The position numbers and the translations under genes were made by a program. A DNA stretch of 64,000 nt from Plantago major (lineage: Eukaryota; Streptophyta; Magnoliopsida; Lamiales; Plantaginaceae), in the NCBI GenBank assembly GCA_026545765.1, contig CM048839.1, forward strand, positions 84,249,914-84,313,913, in the 5' to 3' direction. The first letter of the stretch is position 1, and every line of letters begins with the position of its first letter. This document shows, piece by piece, positions 45,566-56,622 of this stretch. The notes below the pieces were generated by a model. It saw nothing but the letters and a program-made list of their open reading frames with translations, made no database searches and had not been told where the DNA came from.

Positions 45566-45905
45566 CCGTCCAAATTAGGAAACTCTGGGCCGACGGACAC
45601 GTGTCCGTCGGCCCAGAGTCGATCCGTCGCCATTTTTGGCGACGGATAGGTATCCGTCGCTATAAGGCGACGGATAATCTATCCGTCGCCCAGTTTTCAA
45701 AAAAAAATAATTTCTTTTTTTTTTTTAATAAAAGTCAAACTTGGGCGACGGATAAATATTTATCCGTCGCCCATGTTAGCGACGGATAAGTTATCCGTCG
45801 CTAATAAGCGACGGATAACTATTATCCGTCGCCAAACTGGGCGACGGATAGATTCCGTCGCCCAGTTTACCGATCCGTCGTTATGGGGCGACGGATACTG
45901 GTTTT
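45566..45905. repeat. Right subterminal repeats of CACTA with a 38-bp palindrome
   Basis: Dense CGACGGATA/TATCCGTCG repeats. 45582-45619 is a perfect palindrome of 19-bp arms (ACTCTGGGCCGACGGACAC and its reverse complement) centred on a CACGTG G-box (45598-45603). Another perfect palindrome, GGGCGACGGATAAAT/ATTTATCCGTCGCCC, lies near 45744-45773. This end is upstream of both CACTA genes and so likely contains their promoter. Confidence 0.9.
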
Positions 45906-46309
45906 CTTGTAGTGACAGTCAGCTACTCTCTTGAAATTTGTATTATTTCTATCTTTGTGTAAAACATGAACAGATACTGTGTGTGAGATAGACTCAGAAA
46001 CAAAATTGTCCCTTAGTCACACAGAAGAGATGTGATTCAGATAGCTAATCGCCAAAATTCATTAATTGGGCACAATCACATGGGTTGATTGTGATCATTG
46101 CTGGAAAAGCAATCCCAACCATTGATGAAATGGGCGTTCCATTTTAAAGGCCGAGATTAATTCTCTGTAAAATAGTGGACTGTAAAAACTCAGACGTGGC
46201 CCACTAAGCATTTAAAGCAAACTGAATTTTACACACGCCTTACTGCACGTACACAAATACAAATGCACAAAATTAATTTGTGTATTTTTGCCTGTTGGAA
46301 TTACACTGC

Positions 46310-46320
46310 TATATATATAG
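46310..46320 (+). promoter_or_regulatory. Possible internal promoter (TATA) of the A 3' ORF
   Basis: TATATATATAG followed by GATTTTGGCAAAAGG and TTTCGCCTAATCC, as in B at 16028. The ATG at 46509 is 199 bp downstream. Confidence 0.5.
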
Positions 46321-46508
46321 GATTTTGGCAAAAGGAATCACTTTCGCCTAATCCTACATTTGCTCTTGCACAAAAACTGCAAAATACTCTCAAATCTCCC
46401 TGCAGTTTTTTCTGCAACTACTGATTCCTTCTTAGTTTTTCTGCAAAGAATCACTAATCTCCTACCTTAATTTCTTCTCGGTTTTCAAAAACTTCACTAT
46501 TTAAAGAG

Positions 46509-49500
46509 ATGGCTCCAAAACGTGCTCTTACCGAAATCCTGTTACTACATCGGATGCTTTGAAAAGCAAGCACCGATCTTTGGTTATAACAAACAATCTG
46601 TTGATTGGAGAGTTCAATCTTGATCATTGGACTTCAAATCATAGGATGATTTGGGGTGGTGCCATGATTGAGGAATACCAGTAGGCTATGATAGAAAGCG
46701 AGGCGTAAAGCTAGTACCTGATATGCTTGAAAAGGCACAAATCAAGGGCTTTCTATCTGCTCTTCCCAGTGGAGTTTTTTCACTGGATGTCCTGGATTTT
46801 TACAACAACTCAACGATTATCTCCAAAGTCTCTGAAAGCAATGAGACAGTGTCTATCAAGACCAAAGTCCAAGGACAAGAAATCCTGTTGGACGAAACAA
46901 CTTTTTGTGAGCTGTTTGAACTTCAAAATCTTGGACAGGATTTTGAAATTGACACCAAGGATGAAGATCAACTTGAGGGTGTCAAAAATCTCTACAGTGA
47001 TGTGTATGATTTGACAAGCCAGACACACCCATCGACTTCAAACTTGCTGACATAAGAACCAGACATCTGTTGGTTCACTGGGATGTGTTGGCATGTATCC
47101 TTCACAGATGCTTTGATGGTCTACAAGGAGGAGCTCACCAGATAAGCCAAGAACGCTGGTTGATGATGTTCTTGTTGAATCAACAAGACAAAAGGCTGGA
47201 AAACCCTTTTAATTGGGGGAAGTACGCCTTCATGAAATTTATGAAGAAGATACAAGGCTTTGAGCCAAAAATCGTTAAGGGCCTTGCTGAGCCAAAAGCC
47301 ACAGTATGCTATGGACTGAAGATATGCTACTTACTGGAGTGCCTTGGCATTGAGCTCAGAGAGACGGCAGACATTGCCAATAGCAACCTACTCTACAAAT
47401 ATGAGTATACAAACATGATGAAAAAGGTTACTGCATCTCAGAAAGGTTCCAAGAAATGAAAGACTGATGAGGTATCTGAGGGTTCCGCTGCGACCAAAAA
47501 GCACAGAACTTCACAAAAGAAGTCTGCTGGCAAATCAGAAGGCATACCCATTATGGATGTCGACTCTCACATACCTGCCGCCACTGCTGATGAACCCATC
47601 AATGCTGATAAAAGCAGTGAGAAACTTTAAACACTCTCTGCAGAAGCAGCAGGGATTGTTGATAACTCCGTTCCAGATTTTGATGACGAATCGGACAAGG
47701 AGGAGATCCCAGCCCCCAAGGTTACTGAAAAAGTAACCAAGGTCAAGGGGAAGAGGACCAAAAGGTCCAAGGTTGCTGAGAATGCAACTAGCTCAAAGGT
47801 TTCTGAGCAAGCACCTATAGCAAAGGTTGTTGGTGCCAACACATCATCAGGGAAAGTCACGTATAAACAACTTCAAGAAGCTCTGATGAGTGGTGACCTA
47901 GTGTTGGTAGATGCTGATGTCAACACCACACTTAAAAATCTTGAAGAGCTCTCAAATGCTCAACCTTCTTCTTCCAGACAACCACAACAACCACAACCAC
48001 AACAGCCACAAGTGGTTGATGAAATGGTCAATGAACTCCATTTCGACATGCCAACAACGCAATATGCTGAAGAAAATCCTGCAAATGAGCAGGTTCCCCC
48101 AATTCTAGAGAGGGATCAAACTGAGACACCTGCTCAGAATGATCAAACAGGGGAGGCAACTGAGTTAGCCACTCAGGAAAGGTCTGAAGTACCTGAAACA
48201 TCAAACAAAGAAGCTGAAATGGAACAACAAGACCAAAGTATAGAAGGGTCACAAGTTCTAGAGACCAATTAGCCTGACACTGCTCAGGTAGCTGAATGGT
48301 TTAACTCTCTACTTGTGATATTTTATGTTTATAAATCTTGTTGCTTATAAAAATTTCTTTGTTACAGGCTGAATTAGAAACAAAAGAACAAGAGGAAGCT
48401 GCAAAGCCTGCCTCAGAGACTGAGAAGGAGGCTACCATAGCCTCATCACTTAAGGAACCTGAGCCTATATTACAGGCTCCAACTGAGAAGAAAGATGAAG
48501 AGATTGCAAAATCCATCTCTTCAGAGAATAAACCAGAGACGACAAAGGTCTCTGAGACACAAGTGTCTAAACCTTCTGCAAAGAAGGTATTCCATTTAGA
48601 TACAAGTATGCTTATAAAGAAACTTCTCTGATCATCTTTCTAAACACTTACACTATCTACTTGCAGGTTCAAGAAAGAGTAGATGTTGTTGGGGAGTCCC
48701 CAACACCAATGGAAATTGATGAGGCAGTCTAGCCTTCATCACAAGAGAAAGAACTAGAGACTGCCCAAGTCTCTGACAGACAAGTATCTGAGCCTCTTCT
48801 TCAAGAGGTAATTGGCTTATCAGATACACAAGTTGTTAACAATTTTTTCTCTTGTTCAAAATTTCTAAGTGTAATGTTTTCTCTCAGGTTCAAGAAAGCG
48901 AAGATGTTGAGGATCAGACATTAAGGTCTCCTCCTCGCATCCAGATATCTGGGGACGTTGGAGCCTCAGTAGTCAAGATCTCTGATCCTGTCACACAGGT
49001 AACTCAGAACTGACTACTCTAAAACCCAGATATCTACATAAGTTTTGAAACTAACTCAAAACTCTCTCTTTCAAGATCAAAGTAGTGCCAAGAAGGTGTC
49101 AAAGGATGACTATGAGAACCTCCTTCCCTTATTCAAGACTCATACCTTGCCAAAGCATATTGAATGCTTCAAGAAATGGCAGAGGTTAAGGTGCTCTGAT
49201 CTCTCTAAAATACTTAGAATCACAGATCAACCAACAAGACGAGCACGAGCTCTTGACCTGGAAAACTACATCCATGCAATGTTCCCTACGGAACAATATC
49301 AGGTTGCGACCTTAATGCATAAAAAATTTTCCAAGGAAGTGGCACACAAACTGGTGCAAGCCTTAAAAAAGGCAGATGGTCAGACCAGATTACAGATGGC
49401 TTTCAAGCCAGTCTTGCCCAAAACACTCCAATTTATACCCTCTGAGCAAGAGGAAGTTAATGGGCAAAAAGTTACTCTTCCAGAAGTGATAAATCTGGTA

Positions 49501-51840
49501 TCTGAAGACAATGGGGAGGTTTAGACTGATGAGAATGACTATGAAGAACCTCCTTCTGACCATTACAAGGATGAGGATGATAAGAAGGATGATGATTATG
49601 CCCCTGCACCAGGGACAGGAGGGATTGCACAAAGTAATAATACCTCAGTTGCTGAAAAGCACACTGAGAGGACATCACAAAAATCCCCTCCTCCATCTCC
49701 TCAGAAATCTACCCATCCATCTCCTCAACAAAAAGACTCTCCTGAAAAATTAGTTGAGCACTTTGAGGAAAACACTCAGAAAATAGTGGATGCACAAGCC
49801 AGAGTTGCTCAACTCAAACAACTGTTGGAGAAAGAACAACAACTACATCTTCAACTGGAAGAAAAGATAGCTGAATCCAGAGTCAAGCTAGATAAACTTG
49901 AAGAACAAACATGCAAAGAGAAGCAAGCTTACTGTGAGATTAAAGGGCTCTGGGATGCTGTTAATTATATTGCTAAGGAGCTAGATGCTGAACAAGTATC
50001 TGAAGAAAAGCATGATGCTAAGGCTGCATCTTCACCAAACAAACCATCCTCCAAAGGCAAGAAACCAATATTTGAGATGGTTGCCGCCTTCAGAAACCTT
50101 GATGAAGCAGTGCAAGAGGATGAAGATCACTGGGCTGATGAAGAAGACAAGGCATTGGCAGAACACCGCAATGAACGCTTAGCGGTTTCTCATCTAAAAA
50201 TGAAGCTAATTGCTCCTGAATTATTCAACAAACTGCCAAATGTCCACTCCCAAGAATACATGAATAGATACTAAGTTTTGGCAAATCTTAAAAAGGAGTT
50301 GTCTTCACAGAACAAAGACGTAATTGCCTCCATCCCCTCAGATATGAAGAAATTCACTGAGCTCATCACTCAGAGAACAACCAGTATGGTCCTTGCTCAG
50401 AAGGTTCTGGGAATGGTAAGGGACGATGATGTGTCATTAGCTGAAAAAGCTTTTCATAAGGCAAGTTACACTGCTGGCAAAGCAGACGCCATACTAGGCC
50501 CATTGGCATAGCACACTGATAAGGAAAATGGACTTATCAAACAAAATCAGGAGCTCAAGGCTGAACTTCAGAATTTGGTTACTGCCTACAATTACCTGCA
50601 AAGGAATTTTGAGTCTCTCTCAGAATCCTTTGTGGTACATAGTCAGTCAACAATGACTAAGGGGGAAGGATTTGGACCTCAAGGTCAGGGGGGAGGATTT
50701 CAACAAAAGATGAAATCTGGAGTTGGTGCTACTCAGAAAGGAAGAGGAAACAAGAGAACTTCCCAGCCACCACTCAGAATAAATGAGCCTTCCTCAAGTC
50801 AAGATGCTTTGCAAATAGTAGCTACTTCCCAGCAACCAACTGAAGAAACAACAATGATAACAAGGGCCAGGGCAGAAAGACCTCCAAGGAGTACCAAGGC
50901 TCCAAGGAGAAGACAAGTGAAAGGGATTGAAGAGTTCTAAAGAAGAAGAAGAAGGCCAAATCAAATCCCAGGGCAATGAAGAAGGCTGCAAATCACCTAA
51001 CAAGAGAAATCTAGAAGATGATGATGAAGATGAAGCTCCTCTTCACACAAAAAGAAGAAAGGTTGATAGTCTATCTGAGCTCATAGCTGTAAAGCCTTTG
51101 GCAGCTAAAACACCCTCTGGAAATACCAAGTCAGTCCAGGGTGGTTCTTCAAGCAATCCCCCAAAGGAAGGAGGAATAGATTGAGAGCTAAAAGAAGAAA
51201 AGGTCAACTTCCACTCAAGCCAGAAGAAGCCAGAATTGAGTATGTGAAGACCAACAATGACTCCTCTGTCTACAGGTGCATTAATCAGAAGAATGGCTAC
51301 TGGATTCTGGAACTCAAGCACTTACTGGTAAATGAAAAATTTCCAGAACCAATCCATAAACAGCTCATGGCATGGAGAAAAGACAAGCCAGTCTTGATTA
51401 ATACCAACCACATCAAAGCCTGGTTGGATTTTGAAGTAATCAAGAGAATAGAAGCCATGAAAAAGGACCTCTCTAATGATTGTCTTTATGGAAAGCCAGA
51501 TGATGTGCACAGAATTCCTAACATCACTAGAACTGGCACAAGAGCAAGACTTGCAGTGGAACCCTGTGAGTCTTTCTACATGACTGAAGATCAATACAAG
51601 GGTGACATCAGATATCTGAAGATCATATATGAATACTTCAAGCTATTAGATATCAGAATGGAGCATGCCTGTAAATGGGGAAAGTATCTGTGGGTCAAAC
51701 AATTTGCCAAGAAGAATCCCACCAAAACCTACAAGGAAGTTTGTGGATTTGCCAGAAACACTGAGATGATAGTCAGGACTTTGCTCTTTGACTACTCAGA
51801 TGAAATCAAAAGGTTTGGGGATAGGAAATTTGCAAATTGA
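46509..51840 (+). pseudogene. Element A 3' ORF ('env-like'/plant transposon protein)
   Basis: It starts MAPKRALTEI at 46509. The globular core (LLVHWDVLACILHRCFDGL, FNWGKYAFMKFMKKIQGFEP, CYGLKICYLLECLGIELRE) spans 46723-47459. A basic then acidic middle follows, with a Gln/Pro repeat near 47975-48012 and intron-like segments 48288-49075. The second conserved block (LRCSDLSKILRITDQPTRRA, HAMFPTEQYQVATLMHKKF) is at 49190-49340. A coiled coil lies at 49780-49930, and a C-terminal domain (RCINQKNGYWILELKHLLV, FYMTEDQYKGDIRYLKIIY, YKEVCGFARNTEMIVRTLLF) at 51270-51838. It lacks obvious membrane segments. Role unknown; it may be a nuclear or virion-associated protein. Broken, with several breaks. 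Confidence 0.7.
48288..49075 (+). other. Four intron-like segments in the A 3' ORF
   Basis: GT...AG intervals with T-rich 3' ends lie at about 48288-48367 (80 nt), 48597-48666 (70 nt), 48808-48897 (90 nt) and 48999-49075 (77 nt). The pieces after the second and third both start GTTCAAGAAAG, so an exon-intron unit has been duplicated. The last pair matches the last B segment. Confidence 0.55.
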
Positions 51841-52242
51841 TCCACAGATCTGCTAATTGAAGACTTGAAGATTTTGAAGACTTGGAGACTAGTTTATCAG
51901 GATGTCTACTTGGAGCTTCGTTACTCCTGTTGTCCTAATTTAACTATGTATTTTGTATTTTGTATCTTGCTGACTGAGCTGAAATGTATTTTATGTATTA
52001 AGTTATCTTTGAATTTTACTTGTAACATATCTGATGAACCTACTCTCAGATATCAATCTATAAAAAGATAACTTGTCAGCAAAGATCACACCTTGTGATT
52101 TGGTTGATGTTTACTTTCTGCACTTAGATAAAATAAATTGAAAAGATCATCAGAAATGATTTAAGTGTTAGATTGTTCCCTCTTCCAAGTTGTAATAGGT
52201 TTTAAAGATAGTCATCGTTGAGTGATCAAAAAGGGGGAAATT
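51841..52242 (+). other. 3' untranslated region and polypurine tract of A
   Basis: Non-coding, similar to 31361-31744 of B. The purine tract AAAAAGGGGGAAA (52228-52240) stands just before the LTR. Confidence 0.7.
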
Positions 52243-53807
52243 TGTTAGGAATATCTGTTTAGATTTTGATCAGCAACCTAATGACTTATCTTAGCTCAGA
52301 AGGGTGGTTAGTACTCTTGGTTCACTTGAACACTGTAAAAGAGGAAAATCACTAAGTATGTTAGTGTAGTAAATCTTGTATAGGATGTTAGGTCTCTGAA
52401 TGTAATTTTTATATCTTCGATGAAGACCAAGAAGAAGGCATCCAGCAGGAGAGTTCAACAAATTTTGAAGTTTTGAAGACTAGACAAGATTGCTGAAGAC
52501 GAAGGTCATCAGATACCTGTGTCCAAATATCTTGAATAAACAAGCATTTTTCAATAAACAAGTTTTGCAAAAGACATCTGCGAACACAAGGTTTCTGAAC
52601 GAGGAAAAGTGCCCACAGATATCTATGCTCAGATACCCTAGATAAAACTATGTTTCTAGGAAACAATGTTTCAACAGGTATCTGGAGATGAGAAGGTCTC
52701 TGGAAAGGGACATGCAATGCTTCATAAAGTGTGCATAGCTCCGTTGGCACTGCAGGACAAAAATAGTACAATGCAATAAATGCGCAGACAAAGACATCTG
52801 AACAAAAAAAGAGGAAATCTCTGAAAAGAGACAACATCTTCTGCAGTGCTATTTTCAGATATCAATAGTTTGAATTTCATTAAGCCTAACGGATACTATT
52901 CAAACGGCATGATTTTCAACTATAAATATCATCACTTAGAATGCTTGAAACACACACATTGAACACCTTGAACTTACAGAACGAACTTATTTCTTTCAAG
53001 CATACAAGCCTTCAACCGATTTACTCTTTAGCTTACAGTTGCGACTAAGCTTTTGAATCCTAAGTAGCACGAAAGTTCTAAGTGTCCTGATCCTTAGCAA
53101 GCATTGCTATCTGTGAAGGAGTTGAATCAAAAGATCAAGTATCTGAGTTTCATTCTCCAGAACATTTAACATAGACTTGGGTCAGTAAAGAACATATCAC
53201 CACACATTGTGAAGTGTGTTAAGTGATTCTTGTTCTATACAGTATTCCTACATAACTGAGAAAGTTATTAAGACTACTCACCTGACAAACTACTTTAACC
53301 AACACCTTAAATGGCGTGGAGTACAGGAAGTACTTAGTTTGGGAAACTAAGGAATAACTCCAAGGTTACTGAGTATAGGAAGTACTTGGCTGGGAGCCGG
53401 GGAATAACTCAGGGGGAACACTTGGTTGGGAACCTAGTGTATTTAGGAATCGAGAGAAGATATTTGTAAGGTGAACTCAATTATCTGTCTTAGTGGATTC
53501 TAGGTCTGAGAAAGGCCGAAGTGGATTAGTTGAAGGATTACGCCACCTTTAGATAACATTATAAAGATCAGTGTTATTTACTTTCTGCAACTTATTACTT
53601 GCTTTACTTACCTTGCTGAGTATTTACACACATCTTGCTGAGCCCATGCAATTATCACAGAAAAGTCTTCCGCTCTCTGAAATTAAGTATCAGATATCCT
53701 CACAGATATCTGAGAAATTGTGTGTATCGACAAAAGTTGTAAAAGACTATTCACCCCCCCCCCCCCCCACCCTCTAGTCTTTTCCTTTGCTGTTATGTGG
53801 ACCAACA
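52243..53807 (+). repeat. Element A 3' LTR
   Basis: 1565 bp from TGTTAGGAATATCTG to CCAACA. TATAAATA is at 52921-52928, the C run at about 53753-53768, and the target repeat GAGGT follows at 53808-53812. Confidence 0.9.
53318..53438 (+). repeat. Nested hairpin modules in the A 3' LTR
   Basis: Module 1 has GGAGT (53318-53322) with ACTCC (53357-53361), inner TTAGTTT (53334-53340), loop GGG, AAACTAA (53344-53350). Module 2 has CTGAGT (53369-53374) with ACTCAG (53407-53412), inner GGCT (53388-53391), loop GGG, AGCC (53395-53398). The terminal hairpin is at 53420-53438. Confidence 0.85.
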
Positions 53808-53812
53808 GAGGT

Positions 53813-56622
53813 TGTCTCTTCTGGAGATTCAGATACTGGGCATGGGGTCCGAGACTCTGTTACTACCCGGAACGAGACTGTGAGGAACGAGACAGATGCC
53901 GCGAGAACAAAGGTACGAGTCCAATCTCGGACAATTGGCCGCGGTGGCATGCCTGCTGATACGAGCGTGCCTCGGACGGAACAAGGAGGTGATACTGATC
54001 GTGAGGCAGAGGATGTTGAAATGTTCGAGGCTGGAGAGGAGTACCGTGTGGCGATGGAAACTGGTCTGACCAATCAAAGTACATCTGGGAGACCTGTAGG
54101 TGGAGAAGAAGAGGAGGAAGAGGGAGATGAAGAAGATGACGAGGAGGAAGAGGAGGAAGCCCCTCCGGCTGCTCGTCCGCGGGGACGCTCTGGGCGCCGG
54201 ATTGTTTTGCACCCAGGAGTGCCCACTCAACATAATATGCCACGGGTCGCAGAGCTAAGGCGGCGTAGACTAAATTCCCTCGCCCTGCGTCTGTCATTGT
54301 TATCGCGGACCTGTATGGTGAATTGAACGTGGATGGTTTGCTGCCCACCTGTCCGTCCAAGGTGAAACCTGAGGATATTCCGGAGTTGAGACGGAAGTGG
54401 GAAATTCCTGAGTCCGTAGAAATTATGGTTCCTGATCCTGGGCATGCATTCTACAATCCACCAGCGGGATATATGTGCGTGCATGAAGCGGCTTTCTCTT
54501 GCGGATGGAAGGTCCCTATTGCTTCCGAGTTCAAGCATATATTGAATCACATCGAAATAGGTCCAAGCCAGGTTATTCCCAAGTCCTTGGGAAACTTGAT
54601 TTGCTTCGCGGTTTTCTGCGCGAAGAAGGGGCAATCTGTAAACTTTGAAAACTTCAGGCAGCTCTTCAATGTAACTTTTAGTCCGAGGAATCCCCTTTTT
54701 TATACTTTTGTAAATAGGAAATCGTATAACTTCATCTCGGATCCCATCTCCTCGGTTGGATCAAAGTGGTGGGAGAAATACATCTTCGTGTGGATGGCTT
54801 TGAAGCTTGGGGAGTCCGCGAGGAGACGATAACAGTGGGGGTTGCCCACAAAATTTCTGAGGGAGAGCATTCCGGATTGGTGCCCTCTTCCAAAAAACAT
54901 GGCTCCGTGGGTGGCGGAGATCCACAAGAAACATAACCCACCAACTTACCCATTCCACGGATTGATTTGTCAGCCACTACCCTATCTGTGCGGACTGACT
55001 GGCGTTGTGGAGGTTAGAGGGAAGACCGACTTCTGTAAGGATCCTTAACTTAGGATTTGTGTTTCCTTTTTTTTTTCTTTTCGAATGTCATGCATGATTG
55101 TTCCATAGGTGTCCGCTGTTCATGGTGTGATAGATCCGTATCTGACATCATTTGTTCCTTCCGCAGCTTACTGGTTCGAGTACATCATGTTGACCCTCCG
55201 AGAGAAGAAGAAACAGCATAGGGAGCAGCAAGCCCTTGAGCTTGCCACTGGCCCAAGGGCCAAAATCATCAATAAATCCGCAGGTTTGCCTATGGCGGAC
55301 CCAAAAATGCGACCCTATTTGCTGTTGAGGAGGAGAGGCAGAAGAACGCGGGTGAAGATCCGCAAGTCTTGGAGGTGCCTGACAAGGGCAAAGGTCCTGC
55401 GACCCGCAGTACTACTGCGTCGAAGCCACGTAGGTGCTCCGAGGACATCTGGTCCTGGTGGTTTTGTTGCGTCCGCGCTTCCGGGGGATGTGTTGATGCG
55501 GGATGCCATCGTCTCTGGCAAGAAAAGGGGCGGGACCTCGGATGCTTCTCCTGCATCGAAGAGGCAGCTTTTCTCCGCGGTTCTGCCATTATCCGACCAG
55601 GCGGCCCTTGACGCGGAGTATGAACGGAGTCGCGAACTCCCTGAGGTTGAGAGGGTTGGAGAAATCCACGAACTCCATCAAAGGGTAAGTACCTTCCACC
55701 TGTTTTCCTTCTTTGGTTTAAGCTTTTGTGTTAGAAATATATCTTCTGACATTACGGACTTCTTGTAGCTCGGATGCATGATCAAGGCCATGCAGTGGAA
55801 GGCCAGTGAACGGGCCACTATTGAGGAGGACCTGCATAAGGCTTTAGCTGCATCTGCGGAGGAGGCGGAGAAGGTCAAACGGACGGAGGCCCAATTGAAG
55901 AAGAAGGATACGCTCATTGCCAAGTTGAAGGCTAGTTGGCAGGAGAACTTCATTGACAAATCTATGAAGGCGTTCCAGGAGTCCAAGGATGCGCTCCTCG
56001 AAGATCTCCAGTTCGCCCGGCTCGAAGCTGTTAAAGACTTCATGAAGTCGGACTCCTTCAAGTTCTTTATGGCGGACAAGGCCGACGCTCTCTGCCTGGA
56101 GGGGTTCTCATCCGCCATTGGCCAATTACAAGCAAAGGGGTTGGTGCCTCGAAACTTTGACTGGATGGCGGAAGGATTGGATCCTTCCGTGGACGCTGGT
56201 GGAGTTGAAATCCCGGTGGAAATCGTCCCGGATGAGCGGTTAGCGGCGTGTGAGTTTGCGGAGGTGGTCACCAAGGAAGGTTAAATTGAAATCACCAATG
56301 GCGGACCTTTTCTTCCCAAATGTGTCCCGGGAGCTATAGGGAAGGTATGCTTCACGCCTTTCGTTGATAACATGGATTATCTGAAGAATTTGTACTTCAT
56401 GCCTTCTCGAATCATCGGCCATGACGCGGACTTCAACTTGTTCGAAAGCATAAAGGCTTCGTTTGATGCTGTTGCTGAGTCACGTACGGGTGCCTCAAAT
56501 GCCAATCCGTCCTCCACCAATCCTCCTGGAACTGATGAAGCCGGCCCAAGCCAGCCCCTCCGCAATGAGAAGTACGGGGTATGCCCCGTAGTAATGTTGA
56601 GACTTCTGAATACTAATTTTTG
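53813..56622 (+). pseudogene. Second part of the 'putative gypsy type transposon' ORF
   Basis: After the A insertion the ORF resumes with a Ser/Thr/Asp stretch, a run of Glu (about 54105-54160) and RPRGRSGRRIV. The core domain (54323-55048) has IPELRRKWEIPESVEIMVPD, HEAAFSCGWKVPIASEFK and WWEKYIFVWMAL, matching what plant annotation calls the putative gypsy type transposon family. Two short introns are likely: 55035-55108 (GTAAGG...CCATAG) and 55685-55768 (GTAAGT...TTGTAG). The C-terminal part (55778-56280) is a long Lys/Glu/Ala coiled coil. It reads toward the minus-strand pol. Probably the antisense extra ORF of the Tat element; a host-captured gene is the alternative. Broken. Confidence 0.6.
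55035..55108 (+). other. Predicted intron in the gypsy-type ORF
   Basis: Donor TCT|GTAAGG, T-rich interior (CTTTTTTTTTTCTTTTC) and acceptor TTCCATAG; 74 nt. A second one, 55685-55768, has donor GTAAGT and acceptor CTTCTTGTAG. Confidence 0.6.

Larger units (their letters stand above)
38095..45914 (-). mobile_element. CACTA (En/Spm) DNA transposon
   Basis: 7.8 kb with terminal inverted repeats CACTACAAAAAA (38095) and CACTACAAGAAAA (reverse complement ending 45914), and a 3-bp target duplication ACA at 38092-38094 and 45915-45917. The corresponding site in B near 15629-15640 is empty. Both ends are packed with GCGACGGATA/TATCCGTCGC subterminal repeats. Two genes read on the minus strand: a TNPD/TNP2-type transposase (40951-44117) and a TNPA-like/Transposase_24 gene (38591-40653). 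The ends are intact, so it could still be mobilised in trans, but the coding regions change frame repeatedly. Confidence 0.93.
7928..53807 (+). mobile_element. Element A: SIRE/Maximus-like Ty1/copia element, broken, host of B and CACTA
   Basis: A starts TGTTAGG and ends CCAACA, with direct repeats GAGGT at 7923-7927 and 53808-53812. Its own parts are: 5' LTR part 7928-9415; gag 9417-10115 and 33418-34416; protease and integrase 34435-35990; RT and RNase H 36142-37743; hairpin spacer 37779-38039; 3' ORF 46509-51840; polypurine tract about 52228-52242; 3' LTR 52243-53807. Inserted into it are B (10116-33412) and a CACTA transposon (38095-45914). Compared stretches of the two LTRs differ by about 3% by eye, roughly one million years if a rate near 1.3e-8 per site per year applies. 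The element is broken, with more than ten breaks. Confidence 0.85.

Noticed and set aside
53813-54326. Host gene for an acidic nuclear protein
   Set aside because: Continuation into the gypsy-type domain, position facing the Tat pol and repeat context all favour a mobile-element ORF. Not fully excluded.
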